Positions 8,938-17,327 of a stretch of DNA of 64,000 nucleotides are shown here, piece after piece. Positions within the stretch are counted from its first letter, which is position 1, and every line of letters begins with the position of its first letter. The notes under the pieces are model-generated. The model saw nothing but the letters and a program-made list of their open reading frames with translations, did not search any database and was not told the origin of the DNA. The DNA comes from Bacillus timonensis. GTDB lineage: Bacteria > Bacillota > Bacilli > Bacillales > Bacillaceae_L. The stretch spans positions 62,001 through 126,000 of the forward strand of contig JAIVAN010000011.1 in the NCBI GenBank assembly GCA_020171895.1, written 5' to 3'. Position numbers and translations under genes: made by a program.

Positions 8938-9870
8938 ATGAGAGTAGTAAACAATATGGCTGAACTGATTGGAAATACCCCTCTTGTAAAACTAAATAAA
9001 CTGAAACCAGAAAATGGTGCAGACATTTATCTTAAATTAGAATTTTTTAATCCAAGTGGCAGTGTAAAAGATCGAGCTGCTTATAATATGATTGTTCAAG
9101 CTGAAAAAGATGGATTACTTAAACCGAATTCAACTATTATTGAACCAACAAGTGGTAACACTGGCATTGGACTAGCAATGAATGCGGCAGCAAGAGGCTA
9201 TAAAGCCATTCTTGTCATGCCTGACACAATGACACTTGAACGAATCAATTTACTTAAAGCATATGGTGCAGAAGTAGTTTTAACTCCTGGAGATGAAAAA
9301 ATGCCAGGTGCAATAAAAAAAGCTGAAGAGCTTGCATCCGAAATTGAAGATAGCTTTTTACCAATGCAATTTAATAACTTTGCTAATCCTGATGCTCATC
9401 GAAAAACAACAGCGCTTGAAATTGTTGAAGCAATGAAAGAACTTGGAAAACCTTTAAGTGCATTTGTTGCAACTGCAGGTACTGGTGGTACGATTACAGG
9501 TACCGGCGAAACGCTAAAAGAGCATTATCCTGAGCTTTCAGTTCATGTAGTTGAGCCTGCTGGTTCTCCTGTTTTATCAGGTGGAAAGCCAGGAAAACAT
9601 AAATTAGTTGGTACAAGCCCAGGATTTATTCCGCAAATATTAAACCAAGAGATTTACGGCGAGATATTCAAGATTGAGGATGAGGATGCATATGATATCA
9701 CTCGTCGCCTTGCTAGAGAAGAAGGTATTTTAGTTGGCCCTTCATCTGGTGCAGCCTGTTATGCTGCTATTCAAGTAGCGAAACGTTTATCTCCAGATGA
9801 TATCGTTGTTTGCATTGCATGTGATACGGGTGAACGTTACTTATCAAGTGATCTTTTTGATTTTAGCTAA
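8938..9870 (+). CDS. ytkP: Cysteine synthase-like PLP enzyme (YtkP)
   Basis: 310-residue fold-type II PLP enzyme of the O-acetylserine sulfhydrylase family. PLP lysine in PSGSVKDR at about residue 43, TSGNTG substrate loop near 68, and the GTGGTITGTG phosphate loop near 178. Family reaction: O-acetylserine plus sulfide gives cysteine. Synteny with thpR points to YtkP, a paralog distinct from the main CysK, so its physiological substrate is uncertain. Strong AAAAGGAAG site. Divergent from the thpR operon. Confidence 0.88.
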   Translation: MRVVNNMAELIGNTPLVKLNKLKPENGADIYLKLEFFNPSGSVKDRAAYNMIVQAEKDGLLKPNSTIIEPTSGNTGIGLAMNAAARGYKAILVMPDTMTLERINLLKAYGAEVVLTPGDEKMPGAIKKAEELASEIEDSFLPMQFNNFANPDAHRKTTALEIVEAMKELGKPLSAFVATAGTGGTITGTGETLKEHYPELSVHVVEPAGSPVLSGGKPGKHKLVGTSPGFIPQILNQEIYGEIFKIEDEDAYDITRRLAREEGILVGPSSGAACYAAIQVAKRLSPDDIVVCIACDTGERYLSSDLFDFS

Positions 9871-9886
9871 AGACTTTTACTTTTTT

Positions 9887-9914
9887 GCAGCTTGTATTTT
9901 GGGCTGCTTTTTTT
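9887..9914 (+). terminator. Terminator of ytkP
   Basis: GCAGC/GCTGC arms flanking an 11-base loop, followed by eight T. Confidence 0.7.
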
Positions 9915-9915
9915 A

Positions 9916-9954
9916 TTGACAAAAAAAGTCCACCATACTCTAATTAAGAGTATG
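9916..9954 (+). promoter_or_regulatory. Promoter and palindromic operator of the MFS gene
   Basis: TTGACA at 9916-9921 is a good -35 element. An inverted repeat with perfect eight-base arms CATACTCT and AGAGTATG around AATTA spans 9934-9954, where a -10 element and regulator would compete. The -10 hexamer itself is unclear (TAATTA at 19 bases is the closest). Confidence 0.55.
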
Positions 9955-9982
9955 GATATTCATAAATTTTTCTAAGAGAGAA

Positions 9983-11272
9983 TTGAGTGATCATGTGAAG
10001 CGAATTCATTATAGTTGGATTATCTTAATCATTGTATTTTTTTCCATTATTGTTGCTGGTATTATTAGGTCTTCCTCTGGTGTATTTATCTTACCTTTTG
10101 AAAATGAGTTTGGCTGGGATCGTTCAAGTATCTCATTAGCTTTTGCAATCTGTTTATTTTTGTACGGTATTTCAGGTCCATTTATGGCAGCTTTACTCGA
10201 AACATACGGTTTAAGGAAAATGATGATTATCGCAATGGCAACATTAATCACAGGCCTTGTACTCACTCTACTCATGCAACACACATGGCAGCTTTTACTG
10301 ATTTGGGGAGTAATCATAGGATTAGGTTCAGGACTATTTTTAACCGTTCTAAGTCCATATGTCGCAAACAGATGGTTTAACAAGAAAAGAGGATTGGCTG
10401 TTGGGATTTTAACAGCTAGCACAGCAACCGGACAATTAATACTATTACCTGTTTTAGCATTCATAATTGACGAGCTTTCTTGGAAATGGGCGATAGGATT
10501 AATTTTATCTCTCTCGGTTAGTATGTTCATCATCATAGTGATTTTTATGAAAAACACCCCTAAAGATATTGGACTACTTCCATATGGGCTAGAAGTTGAA
10601 GCTGGAAACGAAACGATTAGTCAAAAGAAAAATCCAATTTCCGTTGCTTTTAGTACGTTACTTGAAGCAATAAAGGTAAAGGGATTTTGGTTATTGGCAG
10701 GGAGTTTTTTCATATGCGGACTTTCAACTAATGGGCTAATTGGAACTCATTTTGTTTCATATTGCATTAGTTTCGGTATTCCTATAATTACAGCGGCTAC
10801 ACTACTTTCGTTTATGGGCATCTTTGATCTTGTCGGAACGACGATTTCTGGGTGGCTATCTGATCGACTCGATAACAGATGGCTGTTATTTTGGTACTAT
10901 GGTTTACGTGGTCTTTCATTAGTATTATTAACTTATGCATTAAACGAGGGTTCTTATATTCTATTAATTATTTTCTCCATTTTTTATGGACTTGATTGGA
11001 TTGCAACAGTACCACCTACCATTAATTTATCTAGGCAAATATTTGGTGTAGAGAAAAGTGCAGTCGTGTATGGTTGGATTTTTGCATCACACCAAGTTGG
11101 ATCTGCTGTAGCGGCTTACGGTGGGGGCATCATATATAAAGTATTTAATTCATACACCTGGGCATTCTTTCTGGCAGGGATCTTTTGCTTGATAGCTAGT
11201 TTATCAGTCATTATTATTAAAAAACCTTCTGTCTATGCAGTATCAGAAGAGAAGGCAAGTACAAATGCTTAA
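9983..11272 (+). CDS. MFS transporter, oxalate/monocarboxylate (OFA/MCT)-like
   Basis: 429 residues with 12 hydrophobic segments. The N-terminal FGWDRSSISLAF... GPFMAALLETYGLRK pattern and the ANRWFNKKRGLAVGILTAST loop resemble the monocarboxylate/oxalate-formate group of the major facilitator superfamily, so an organic acid is a plausible substrate; this is inference. TTG start with a weak AAGAGAG site. Single gene between its own palindrome-bearing promoter and a terminator, so probably controlled by a specific repressor or activator not encoded next door. Confidence 0.82.
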   Translation: MSDHVKRIHYSWIILIIVFFSIIVAGIIRSSSGVFILPFENEFGWDRSSISLAFAICLFLYGISGPFMAALLETYGLRKMMIIAMATLITGLVLTLLMQHTWQLLLIWGVIIGLGSGLFLTVLSPYVANRWFNKKRGLAVGILTASTATGQLILLPVLAFIIDELSWKWAIGLILSLSVSMFIIIVIFMKNTPKDIGLLPYGLEVEAGNETISQKKNPISVAFSTLLEAIKVKGFWLLAGSFFICGLSTNGLIGTHFVSYCISFGIPIITAATLLSFMGIFDLVGTTISGWLSDRLDNRWLLFWYYGLRGLSLVLLTYALNEGSYILLIIFSIFYGLDWIATVPPTINLSRQIFGVEKSAVVYGWIFASHQVGSAVAAYGGGIIYKVFNSYTWAFFLAGIFCLIASLSVIIIKKPSVYAVSEEKASTNA

Positions 11273-11285
11273 TATGTTTCATAAT

Positions 11286-11325
11286 AAAAAGCATGTTCCT
11301 CTATTAAAAGGATGAACATGCTTTT
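11286..11325. terminator. Bidirectional terminator between two MFS genes
   Basis: AAAAGCATGTTC and GAACATGCTTTT arms; runs of A and T on the outer sides let it serve both strands. Confidence 0.85.
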
Positions 11326-11396
11326 ACTTTACTATTACTAGCTTGATTACCAAATTCTGAATGGACTTGGATGATACTATTATTTTGGTGAGGATT

Positions 11397-12581
11397 TTAC
11401 GTTTCTATTAATCTCTTTTTTCGATCGATATTGATAATAATCAGTAATACAATTATTCCGATTCCTGTAAGGAGACTAAAAAACAAATAAACATGTCCTA
11501 TGTCGAATGCATCTAAGATGATTCCCCCCATAAAAGTACAGAACCAACTTCCCAATCCATTCCCAAAAGCTGAATAAAATGAAACGGCTGTTGCTCTCAC
11601 AGATCCTGGAGAGATATCTCGTACATATTGAAGTGCCGCAGGGATAAATAGACCAACCGAAAAACCTTGAGCAATTGTTGTCATATAAACAAGTGTTAAG
11701 GAAGGTTCAAAAAAGTAAAAAAGCCAACGAACTGCAGAGATAAAGGCAGCTATAACTAGAATGTGAAGGATACCAATCTTATTGATCCAACTTCGTGCCA
11801 CTTGCATAAAGGGTGCTTCACTTCCAGCAGCAAGTAAAAACGCAATACCTACACCCGTTAATGTGCCTCCGATATCCCTTACAAAAATTCCGAAATAAAA
11901 ATTATTTGCATAAATTGGACCGAACACTAAAAAGGTTGTAAATAAAAAGAGAACAAACCTTGGCATCTTTATTAAAGTTGATATACCTTCTTTAATATTC
12001 ATTTGAACAGATTGACGCTCTCCAGGAAGATTCCGTACAAATAGAACTGAAAATAATAACAAACATGTAAAAACATAAAAGATTATTGATAAATCATATG
12101 TTTCAGCAAGCCTACCCACGACTAAAACCGAAACTGCAAATCCTAACGCTCCCCACAAGCGAATCGAACCATAGTTCCCATTGTGTTTTTGAACGTAGGT
12201 TAACGCTAAACTATCAGAAACTGGAATAATAGCACTTTGGGTCACTGCTAATAAACCAGCTATCAAGATAAACAAAAGATAGACTGACACGAATGAATAC
12301 GTAAAACCAATCACCGCAGTTGCTATTAATGTAAGCATAAGAACTAGTTTCGGTTTTTGCGTATAATCACTAATGATTCCCCAAAATGGCTGAATTAAAA
12401 TCGTGATGACAGGTGATATTGACATGATGATCCCAATTTGTGTACCAGTTAAACCAATAGAGTCTTTCAAATACACAGATAATAGCGGAAAAAGGGAGCC
12501 GAAGCTAAAAAACACAAAAAAATAAAACAACATGAAGTTTATCTTCACATTTCCCTTTGTCTGCCTTACAGTTAATTCCAT
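11397..12581 (-). CDS. MFS transporter, LacY-like / phenylpropionate permease-like
   Basis: 394 residues with about 12 hydrophobic segments. Features such as LPLLSVYLKDSIGLTGTQIG, FWGIISDYTQKPK and GSIRLWGALGFAV are typical of the MFS_1-like/HcaT (YwbF-type) group. Substrate unknown. AAAGGGTG site before ATG. It has its own promoter space after the pepV terminator, so I treat it as a separate transcript. Confidence 0.8.
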   Translation of the reverse strand: MELTVRQTKGNVKINFMLFYFFVFFSFGSLFPLLSVYLKDSIGLTGTQIGIIMSISPVITILIQPFWGIISDYTQKPKLVLMLTLIATAVIGFTYSFVSVYLLFILIAGLLAVTQSAIIPVSDSLALTYVQKHNGNYGSIRLWGALGFAVSVLVVGRLAETYDLSIIFYVFTCLLLFSVLFVRNLPGERQSVQMNIKEGISTLIKMPRFVLFLFTTFLVFGPIYANNFYFGIFVRDIGGTLTGVGIAFLLAAGSEAPFMQVARSWINKIGILHILVIAAFISAVRWLFYFFEPSLTLVYMTTIAQGFSVGLFIPAALQYVRDISPGSVRATAVSFYSAFGNGLGSWFCTFMGGIILDAFDIGHVYLFFSLLTGIGIIVLLIIINIDRKKRLIET

Positions 12582-12625
12582 GAATGTTCACCCTTTCAAT
12601 CTAGTGCAAAACAATCAATTTGGTG

Positions 12626-12661
12626 AAAAAAAATCGACCGCCCCCAAATTTTTGGGAGCGG
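12626..12661 (-). terminator. Terminator of the K+ channel-pepV operon
   Basis: On the minus strand CCGCTCCCAAAA pairs with TTTGGGGGCGG, followed by GTCGA and eight T. Confidence 0.88.
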
Positions 12662-12711
12662 CTAAACAATACAAACTATCCTATCATATTTTCATGTTTT
12701 TGGAAATTATT

Positions 12712-14124
12712 TTATTTTGCAAGTTCGTAAATAGCTTGCGCATAAATGGCTGTTGCCTTTACTAGATCATCTATGACCATATACTCATCCTTTTGGTGAG
12801 CGATATCTGGTCTCCCTGGAAATAATGGACCAAAGGCAACACCTGCTGCTAATGAGCGAGCATAAGTACCGCCACCAATTGATAAAAGTGTAGCTTCTTC
12901 ACCTGTTTGCTCTTTATATACTTTTTGAAGTGTCTTAACAAGTATATGGTTTGAATCCACATGATGTGGATTTGAATTACTAAAGTTCGTTAACTTAAAA
13001 CCATGGTTCACACATCGCTCTTCAATTTTCTTTCTCGTTTCATCTATATCATTCGTGACAGGATAACGTAAATTAATTCCAATTGATCCACCATTATTCA
13101 TGGAATAAGATAACTTCCCAACATTTATTGTTAAGTCTCCAGTTATATCGTCATTATAGGAAACTCCCAATTGCTTCCCACGAGAATCATCTAAAAAATA
13201 CGACGTAACAAAATGAATGTATTTCTTTGCAACTACATCTAATTCCATTTCATTTAAAAACGCAGATAAAAATAGACCTGCGTTCTTCCCATGGTTTGGT
13301 TCCATCCCATGTGCTGAAACTCCTTCTAATGAAAGAGACAGACCATTCTCGACTATTTCTGTCTTACCGTTTAATTTAACCTTATATAGGTAATCATTAA
13401 ATTTACTAATTACATCACCTTGGTCAAAACTTCCGCGGAGAAGGGCTTCGGCATAATCTGGAACCATGTTATATCTTCTACCTGAATGAAATGACACTAA
13501 TTGCATCGTTCCAACATGTGAACCACTCTCGGCTTCTAAACATAAATCAAAATCGGAAATTCCTTTTTCAGCATAAATGATTGGGAAATCCGCATCAGGT
13601 GCAAAGCCCATAGCAGGCATTTCTTCATGCTTGAAATAATGGTCTACACATCGCCAATCACTTTCCTCATCTGTACCTAAAATCATTCTTACACGCTTAG
13701 ATAAAGGTAATCCTAGTTCTTTTACAATTAACATTGCATAATATGCTGCCATTGTAGGGCCTTTATCATCGATTGCCCCTCTAGCATAAATCTTACCATC
13801 TCTAATTTCCGCACCAAATGGATCACTACTCCATCCGTCACCTTCAGGTACTACATCTACATGACATAGTATTCCAAGTAGGTCCTCTCCTTGCCCCATT
13901 TCTAAGTGACCAGCAAGACCATCTAAATTCTTAGCTGTAAAACCATCATCGCTCCCTTTTGAAAGCATGAATTGTAATGCTTGATCGATTCCTTCTCCTA
14001 GTGGTGCATCATGAGTGACATTTTCTTCATCTAAAATACTTTTAATCTTTAAAAATTCCTGTGTATCTTTTAATAAATTTTCTTTTCGACGTAATACTTC
14101 TTCCAACCAATTTATGTCTGTCAT
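12712..14124 (-). CDS. pepV: Dipeptidase PepV (M20 zinc peptidase)
   Basis: 470-residue cytoplasmic M20 dipeptidase that cleaves a range of dipeptides. Zinc ligands and catalytic residues are visible: HVDVVPEG near residue 88, GAIDDKGP near 115, DEESDWR near 150, DADFP near 172 and IAHQKDE near the C-terminus. The upstream ATG at 14139 is rejected because its following AAGGAG is the ribosome site for ATG 14124 (MTDINW). It follows the channel gene by 18 bases, an operon. Corresponds to YtjP in B. subtilis. Confidence 0.95.
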   Translation of the reverse strand: MTDINWLEEVLRRKENLLKDTQEFLKIKSILDEENVTHDAPLGEGIDQALQFMLSKGSDDGFTAKNLDGLAGHLEMGQGEDLLGILCHVDVVPEGDGWSSDPFGAEIRDGKIYARGAIDDKGPTMAAYYAMLIVKELGLPLSKRVRMILGTDEESDWRCVDHYFKHEEMPAMGFAPDADFPIIYAEKGISDFDLCLEAESGSHVGTMQLVSFHSGRRYNMVPDYAEALLRGSFDQGDVISKFNDYLYKVKLNGKTEIVENGLSLSLEGVSAHGMEPNHGKNAGLFLSAFLNEMELDVVAKKYIHFVTSYFLDDSRGKQLGVSYNDDITGDLTINVGKLSYSMNNGGSIGINLRYPVTNDIDETRKKIEERCVNHGFKLTNFSNSNPHHVDSNHILVKTLQKVYKEQTGEEATLLSIGGGTYARSLAAGVAFGPLFPGRPDIAHQKDEYMVIDDLVKATAIYAQAIYELAK

Positions 14125-14142
14125 AGAAATCTCCTTCATTGA

Positions 14143-15153
14143 TTAACTCGTAATTTTTGAATATGTTTCTTTGTCACAAATGACAAATAACTTTGAGTCT
14201 TTTGGGATTGTTTCATCTAGTCTGCGATTAATATTTAGCTTATCTCCATCAGCAATTAAAGTTGCTCCTTGATTTAATAGTTTATCAAACGCCTCTCGAT
14301 AGGTTTTCCAGTCGGGATTAGCTTTAATCTGAAATAAATCATCGCCCATTCTTCTACTCATTAGCTGGGCATAAACACTAGAAATTCCTTTTGTAAAAGA
14401 AGCCCTTACAGCCATTCTTGACACGGTTTCATGTGTTAATACAAATTCATCCACATGAACATGCTGGAAATTTTTCATATGTTCTTCATGAAGTAACTCA
14501 ACAGTAGTATGTACTTTTGTATTCATTCTTTCAATAGCTGTTGCGATTAACAGAGATTTTCCATCAGCAAGCTGGGAATCATCGATCGAATCATCAGCAA
14601 ATATGATAACTGCCTTACTTGTCACAATACTAACTCGCTTTAATGTTAATTCATCGGATGCATTTCCCCTCACGTAAAATACACGTTCATGCATCAATGG
14701 AGCTTTTTCAAGTGTGTCAATTAACACAATATCTATATCGTTATCTGTTTCCAAAATTTCCTCAACGGCAAAGTTTGCCTTTTTTGACCATCCAATAATC
14801 ACAATATGATTTTTTCCTTTATAATCCACTTTACCCTCCTCCCTCTTTCTACGAAAGTTTGAAAATCCGTCAATGATTTTTCCAATCACAACCCCAATTA
14901 AACCAATACCTATGACATACAGAAAAATGGCAACTAATCTTCCTTCAGTCGTAGTTGGATAGTAATCACCATATCCTACTGTTGTAACAGTTGTCATTAC
15001 CCACCAGAACCCCTCAAATGGTGTTGGAAAAGTTTCTGGCTCTAAATAAATGATGAAAAGAGTACTTATTGAAACAACTGATATACTTGAATAAAATAAC
15101 ACCCAATTGTTCATATGTACGAGTTTCATGGCCAATTTTCTTAAATAATACAT
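14143..15153 (-). CDS. Potassium channel with RCK/TrkA-N domain (YugO-like)
   Basis: 336 residues. Two membrane helices flank the selectivity filter TVGYGD near residue 58, followed by a cytoplasmic RCK domain beginning KNHIVIIGWSKKANFAVEEIL. Domain order and length match MthK-like channels and B. subtilis YugO. The RCK nucleotide motif is GWSKKA rather than GxGxxG, so ligand binding may be altered. I start at ATG 15153, eight bases after AGGAGG; the GTG at 15162 lies inside that site. Co-transcribed with pepV. Confidence 0.9.
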   Translation of the reverse strand: MYYLRKLAMKLVHMNNWVLFYSSISVVSISTLFIIYLEPETFPTPFEGFWWVMTTVTTVGYGDYYPTTTEGRLVAIFLYVIGIGLIGVVIGKIIDGFSNFRRKREEGKVDYKGKNHIVIIGWSKKANFAVEEILETDNDIDIVLIDTLEKAPLMHERVFYVRGNASDELTLKRVSIVTSKAVIIFADDSIDDSQLADGKSLLIATAIERMNTKVHTTVELLHEEHMKNFQHVHVDEFVLTHETVSRMAVRASFTKGISSVYAQLMSRRMGDDLFQIKANPDWKTYREAFDKLLNQGATLIADGDKLNINRRLDETIPKDSKLFVICDKETYSKITS

Positions 15154-15601
15154 ATACTCCACCTCCTTTTTTTATTTTCATCTTATGAAATAATATCCAT
15201 TTTACAAGCTTGTATTCTTATATCTAGTTTTATTTTAGTATTGTTTACGTATTCAATAAAGTACAATCAGCAATAAAAACTAGATAAATAGGAGAAAATA
15301 GAAATAAAAGCGATATTTTTAAAAAAGTTGCAGGATATTGACATTTTTTGGAGAAATAGTCATACTATTCAGACTTAACAACATATAATGAAGCAAAACT
15401 TACAGTACGAGACGAGAGGATGGTGCCAATTTAACATAAATGTGTTAATATTGTGTAAATTCATGAAAAGATATGGCATTACCACCATTCATTGGGTAAT
15501 ATAGAAAGTAATCAATTTAATAAAAGCTACCACATTAAGCTTAGGTTCTGTTTCGATTGAAGTATGTTGTTCCAACCGAAAAAATGATAAGGAGTGGTTT
15601 T
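15154..15601. other. AT-rich intergenic region with divergent promoters
   Basis: About 450 bases between the divergent channel gene and ytzE. It holds the AGGAGG site of the channel at its left end. TTGACATTTTTT begins near 15339 with CATACTATTC about 19 bases on, a candidate promoter. TTAACA/TGTTAA and ATTACC/GGTAAT inverted pairs lie nearer ytzE. I looked for a c-di-AMP riboswitch because of the K+ channel but saw no recognisable core. No coding signal. Confidence 0.4.
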
Positions 15602-15823
15602 TTGAAACCTTCAACAAACCGTATGTTAACTCGTATCAAGGCGGTCTACATGTTTATCAATGAAAGAGGTACTGTGTCTACACAAGAACTTGTTGATGAA
15701 TTTGGAATTACACCACGGACAATCCAACGTGACTTGAATGTGTTATCATATAATGATTTGGTTCGGAGCCCTAGTAGAGGTAAATGGACAACAACCAAAA
15801 AGAAGGTTAAGCTTTCATCATAA
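15602..15823 (+). CDS. ytzE: YtzE, DeoR-type helix-turn-helix protein
   Basis: 73 residues consisting almost only of a DeoR-family winged helix: TQELVDEFGITPRTIQRDLNVLSYNDLV. There is no sugar-phosphate sensing domain, so it is either a minimal DNA-binding protein or needs a partner. TTG start at 15602 is chosen because AAGGAG ends seven bases upstream; the longer reading from 15557 has no site. Size and sequence fit B. subtilis YtzE. Own terminator follows. Confidence 0.88.
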   Translation: MKPSTNRMLTRIKAVYMFINERGTVSTQELVDEFGITPRTIQRDLNVLSYNDLVRSPSRGKWTTTKKKVKLSS

Positions 15824-15868
15824 CATCGATGATTTCACTTATTAAATAAATAATTATTTTACATATAT

Positions 15869-15893
15869 GAACCCTAGCAGGGGTTCTTTTTTT
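15869..15893 (+). terminator. Terminator of ytzE
   Basis: GAACCC...GGGTTC arms followed by seven T. Confidence 0.85.
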
Positions 15894-15906
15894 GCTCTAT
15901 TTTGAT

Positions 15907-16140
15907 GGCTACCCTGAAAATACGACACTGAACTTAGGGTGTTAACCTTCGTTGCAGGACTCTCGCTTTCCACGGGGCGCCACTTGAGCCTCCTCGACTG
16001 CGTCTGTGGGGTCTCAAGTCCGGCGCATTTCCCGTAGGAGTCTCGGTCCTACCACTCCGATTAACACGCATTGAATAACTTCAAATCCAACATTCAATAA
16101 ACAATATCAAGTTCACATTTTCATCCTTCATGGTGCAAAT
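15907..16140 (+). repeat. Dispersed hairpin repeat, copy B (full)
   Basis: Complete copy between the convergent genes ytzE and ytzG. It starts GGCTACCCTGAAAATACG and ends TTTTCATCCTTCATGGTGCAAA. Stems: tip GAC/GTC, CTTGAG/CTCAAG, GCGCC/GGCGC, ACGGG/CCCGT, outer GTGTTAA/TTAACAC. The leader TGAACTT can also pair with AAGTTCA in the tail. Confidence 0.92.
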
Positions 16141-16181
16141 TTATAATTATCCCTCGAAGTGTCTAATAATTTAATTTACAT

Positions 16182-16212
16182 ATAAAAATAGGTCCCCCAA
16201 TGGAAACCTATT
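16182..16212 (-). terminator. Terminator of ytzG
   Basis: On the minus strand AATAGGT...ACCTATT followed by TTTTATA; the left arm includes the ytzG stop codon. Confidence 0.6.
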
Positions 16213-16927
16213 CTTTATGTGCATTCTTTAAGCTGTCTACTTCTTCATCTGTCAGTTCTCGATACTCACCTAGTTCTAGCGTCTCATCTAATTTTAGGGG
16301 ACCCATTGATAATCTTTGTAGATACACTACTTTCTTTCCTACTGCTTCAAACATCCTTTTCACTTGATGGAATTTCCCTTCAGTAATCGTCACTTCAATA
16401 TCTGATCTAATTCCCGTTTTTAAGATGACTAAGGTCGCTGGCAATGTCTCATATCCGTCATCTAATACAACACCTTTTTTGAATGCCTCTATATCCTCTT
16501 CAGATACTTCACCATCTATAACAGCAAAATACGTTTTAGGTACATGTTTTTTAGGTGAAAGTAATTGATGCGACAATTGACCATCATTTGTAATTAAAAG
16601 GAGACCTTCTGTATCTTTATCAAGTCTCCCAACTGGAAAAGGCTCGTAAAGCTGATCTTCGACTTCTAGTATATCAATTACTGTTTCATGGTTATTGTCC
16701 TCTGTTGCTGATATTACACCCGGTGGCTTGTTCATCATTAAATAGATAAACTCCTTATATTCAATGATATCTCCATGCACTGTAACAGTATCTTCTGTCG
16801 GCTTCACGTGAAAGCTTGGATCCTTCACAATTGAATCATCCACTTTTACAACACCTGATTTTAATAATTTCTTTACTTCTTTTCTACTGCCAAACCCTCT
16901 ATTTGAGAGCAATTTATCTAGTCTCAT
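16208..16927 (-). CDS. ytzG: RsuA-family rRNA pseudouridine synthase (YtzG)
   Basis: 239 residues. N-terminal S4 RNA-binding domain (MRLDKLLSNRGFGSRKEVKKLL) followed by the RsuA/RluB catalytic domain with the nucleophile in GRLDKDTEGLLLIT near residue 100. Converts a uridine of rRNA (probably 16S) to pseudouridine. Start ATG 16927 has GGAGG eight bases upstream; the in-frame ATG at 16942 has none. Genomic position matches YtzG. Confidence 0.9.
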   Translation of the reverse strand: MRLDKLLSNRGFGSRKEVKKLLKSGVVKVDDSIVKDPSFHVKPTEDTVTVHGDIIEYKEFIYLMMNKPPGVISATEDNNHETVIDILEVEDQLYEPFPVGRLDKDTEGLLLITNDGQLSHQLLSPKKHVPKTYFAVIDGEVSEEDIEAFKKGVVLDDGYETLPATLVILKTGIRSDIEVTITEGKFHQVKRMFEAVGKKVVYLQRLSMGPLKLDETLELGEYRELTDEEVDSLKNAHKE

Positions 16928-17055
16928 TGAGTTAACCTCCATTTATCTACTAATTATATTTGCCTATCTTTTCTAATGATGGGCATTTGAACTATTCAAC
17001 GAATGTCATGTATTCATAAGCTATAATGTAATTTCACAAAAAGGAGCGAATAAAT

Positions 17056-17274
17056 ATGTATAGACAACAGCCCGAAAGTCAATACTTCCCATTCCCTGGT
17101 TTTCCTGGTTTCCCTGGATATCCTGGTGGTGGAACTGGAAATGTCGATAGACGTTTAGATCGCATTGAACGTCAATTAGATCGTCACACACAACGACTAA
17201 ACCGTTTAAACCGCCGTTTACGTCGTGTTGAGCGCCAGCTTGGCTACGGTGGCCAATATGGTGACGACTATTAA
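17056..17274 (+). CDS. Small Gly/Pro- and Arg-rich protein, coat-like
   Basis: 72 residues in two parts. Residues 9-32 are Phe/Pro/Gly-rich with FPGFPGFPGYPGGG repeats. Residues 34-62 form a strongly cationic heptad-like helix alternating Arg and Leu (DRRLDRIERQLDRHTQRLNRLNRR), followed by a Gly/Tyr tail. The composition recalls small spore-coat or exosporium proteins of bacilli, but I do not recognise the family. AAGGAG site precedes ATG. Upstream, CATAAGCTATAAT contains both a TATAAT hexamer and a CATAnnnTA pattern as seen in sigma-K promoters; no clear -35 partner. Confidence 0.65.
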   Translation: MYRQQPESQYFPFPGFPGFPGYPGGGTGNVDRRLDRIERQLDRHTQRLNRLNRRLRRVERQLGYGGQYGDDY

Positions 17275-17294
17275 TTCGTAGCAATACGATTTGC

Positions 17295-17327
17295 AAAAAG
17301 AAGGCTGTTACGATTGAACAGCCTTCT
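17295..17327. terminator. Bidirectional terminator overlapping the murJ stop
   Basis: Arms AAGAAGGCTGTT and AACAGCCTTCTT with T runs on both sides. The last codons and the stop of murJ (stop at 17308-17310) lie inside the hairpin, so coding and termination sequences are shared. Confidence 0.88.

Noticed and set aside
8488-9026. Overlapping ORFs on both strands across the thpR start and ytkP start
   Set aside because: They contradict two well-supported genes and their promoters; composition is that of reverse translations.
10009-10557. 182-codon minus-strand ORF inside the MFS gene
   Set aside because: Shadow of a hydrophobic coding region read in the other strand; no ribosome site.
15154-15601. 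c-di-AMP (ydaO-type) riboswitch near the K+ channel gene
   Set aside because: No conserved core was recognisable, and the channel start has only a short leader.
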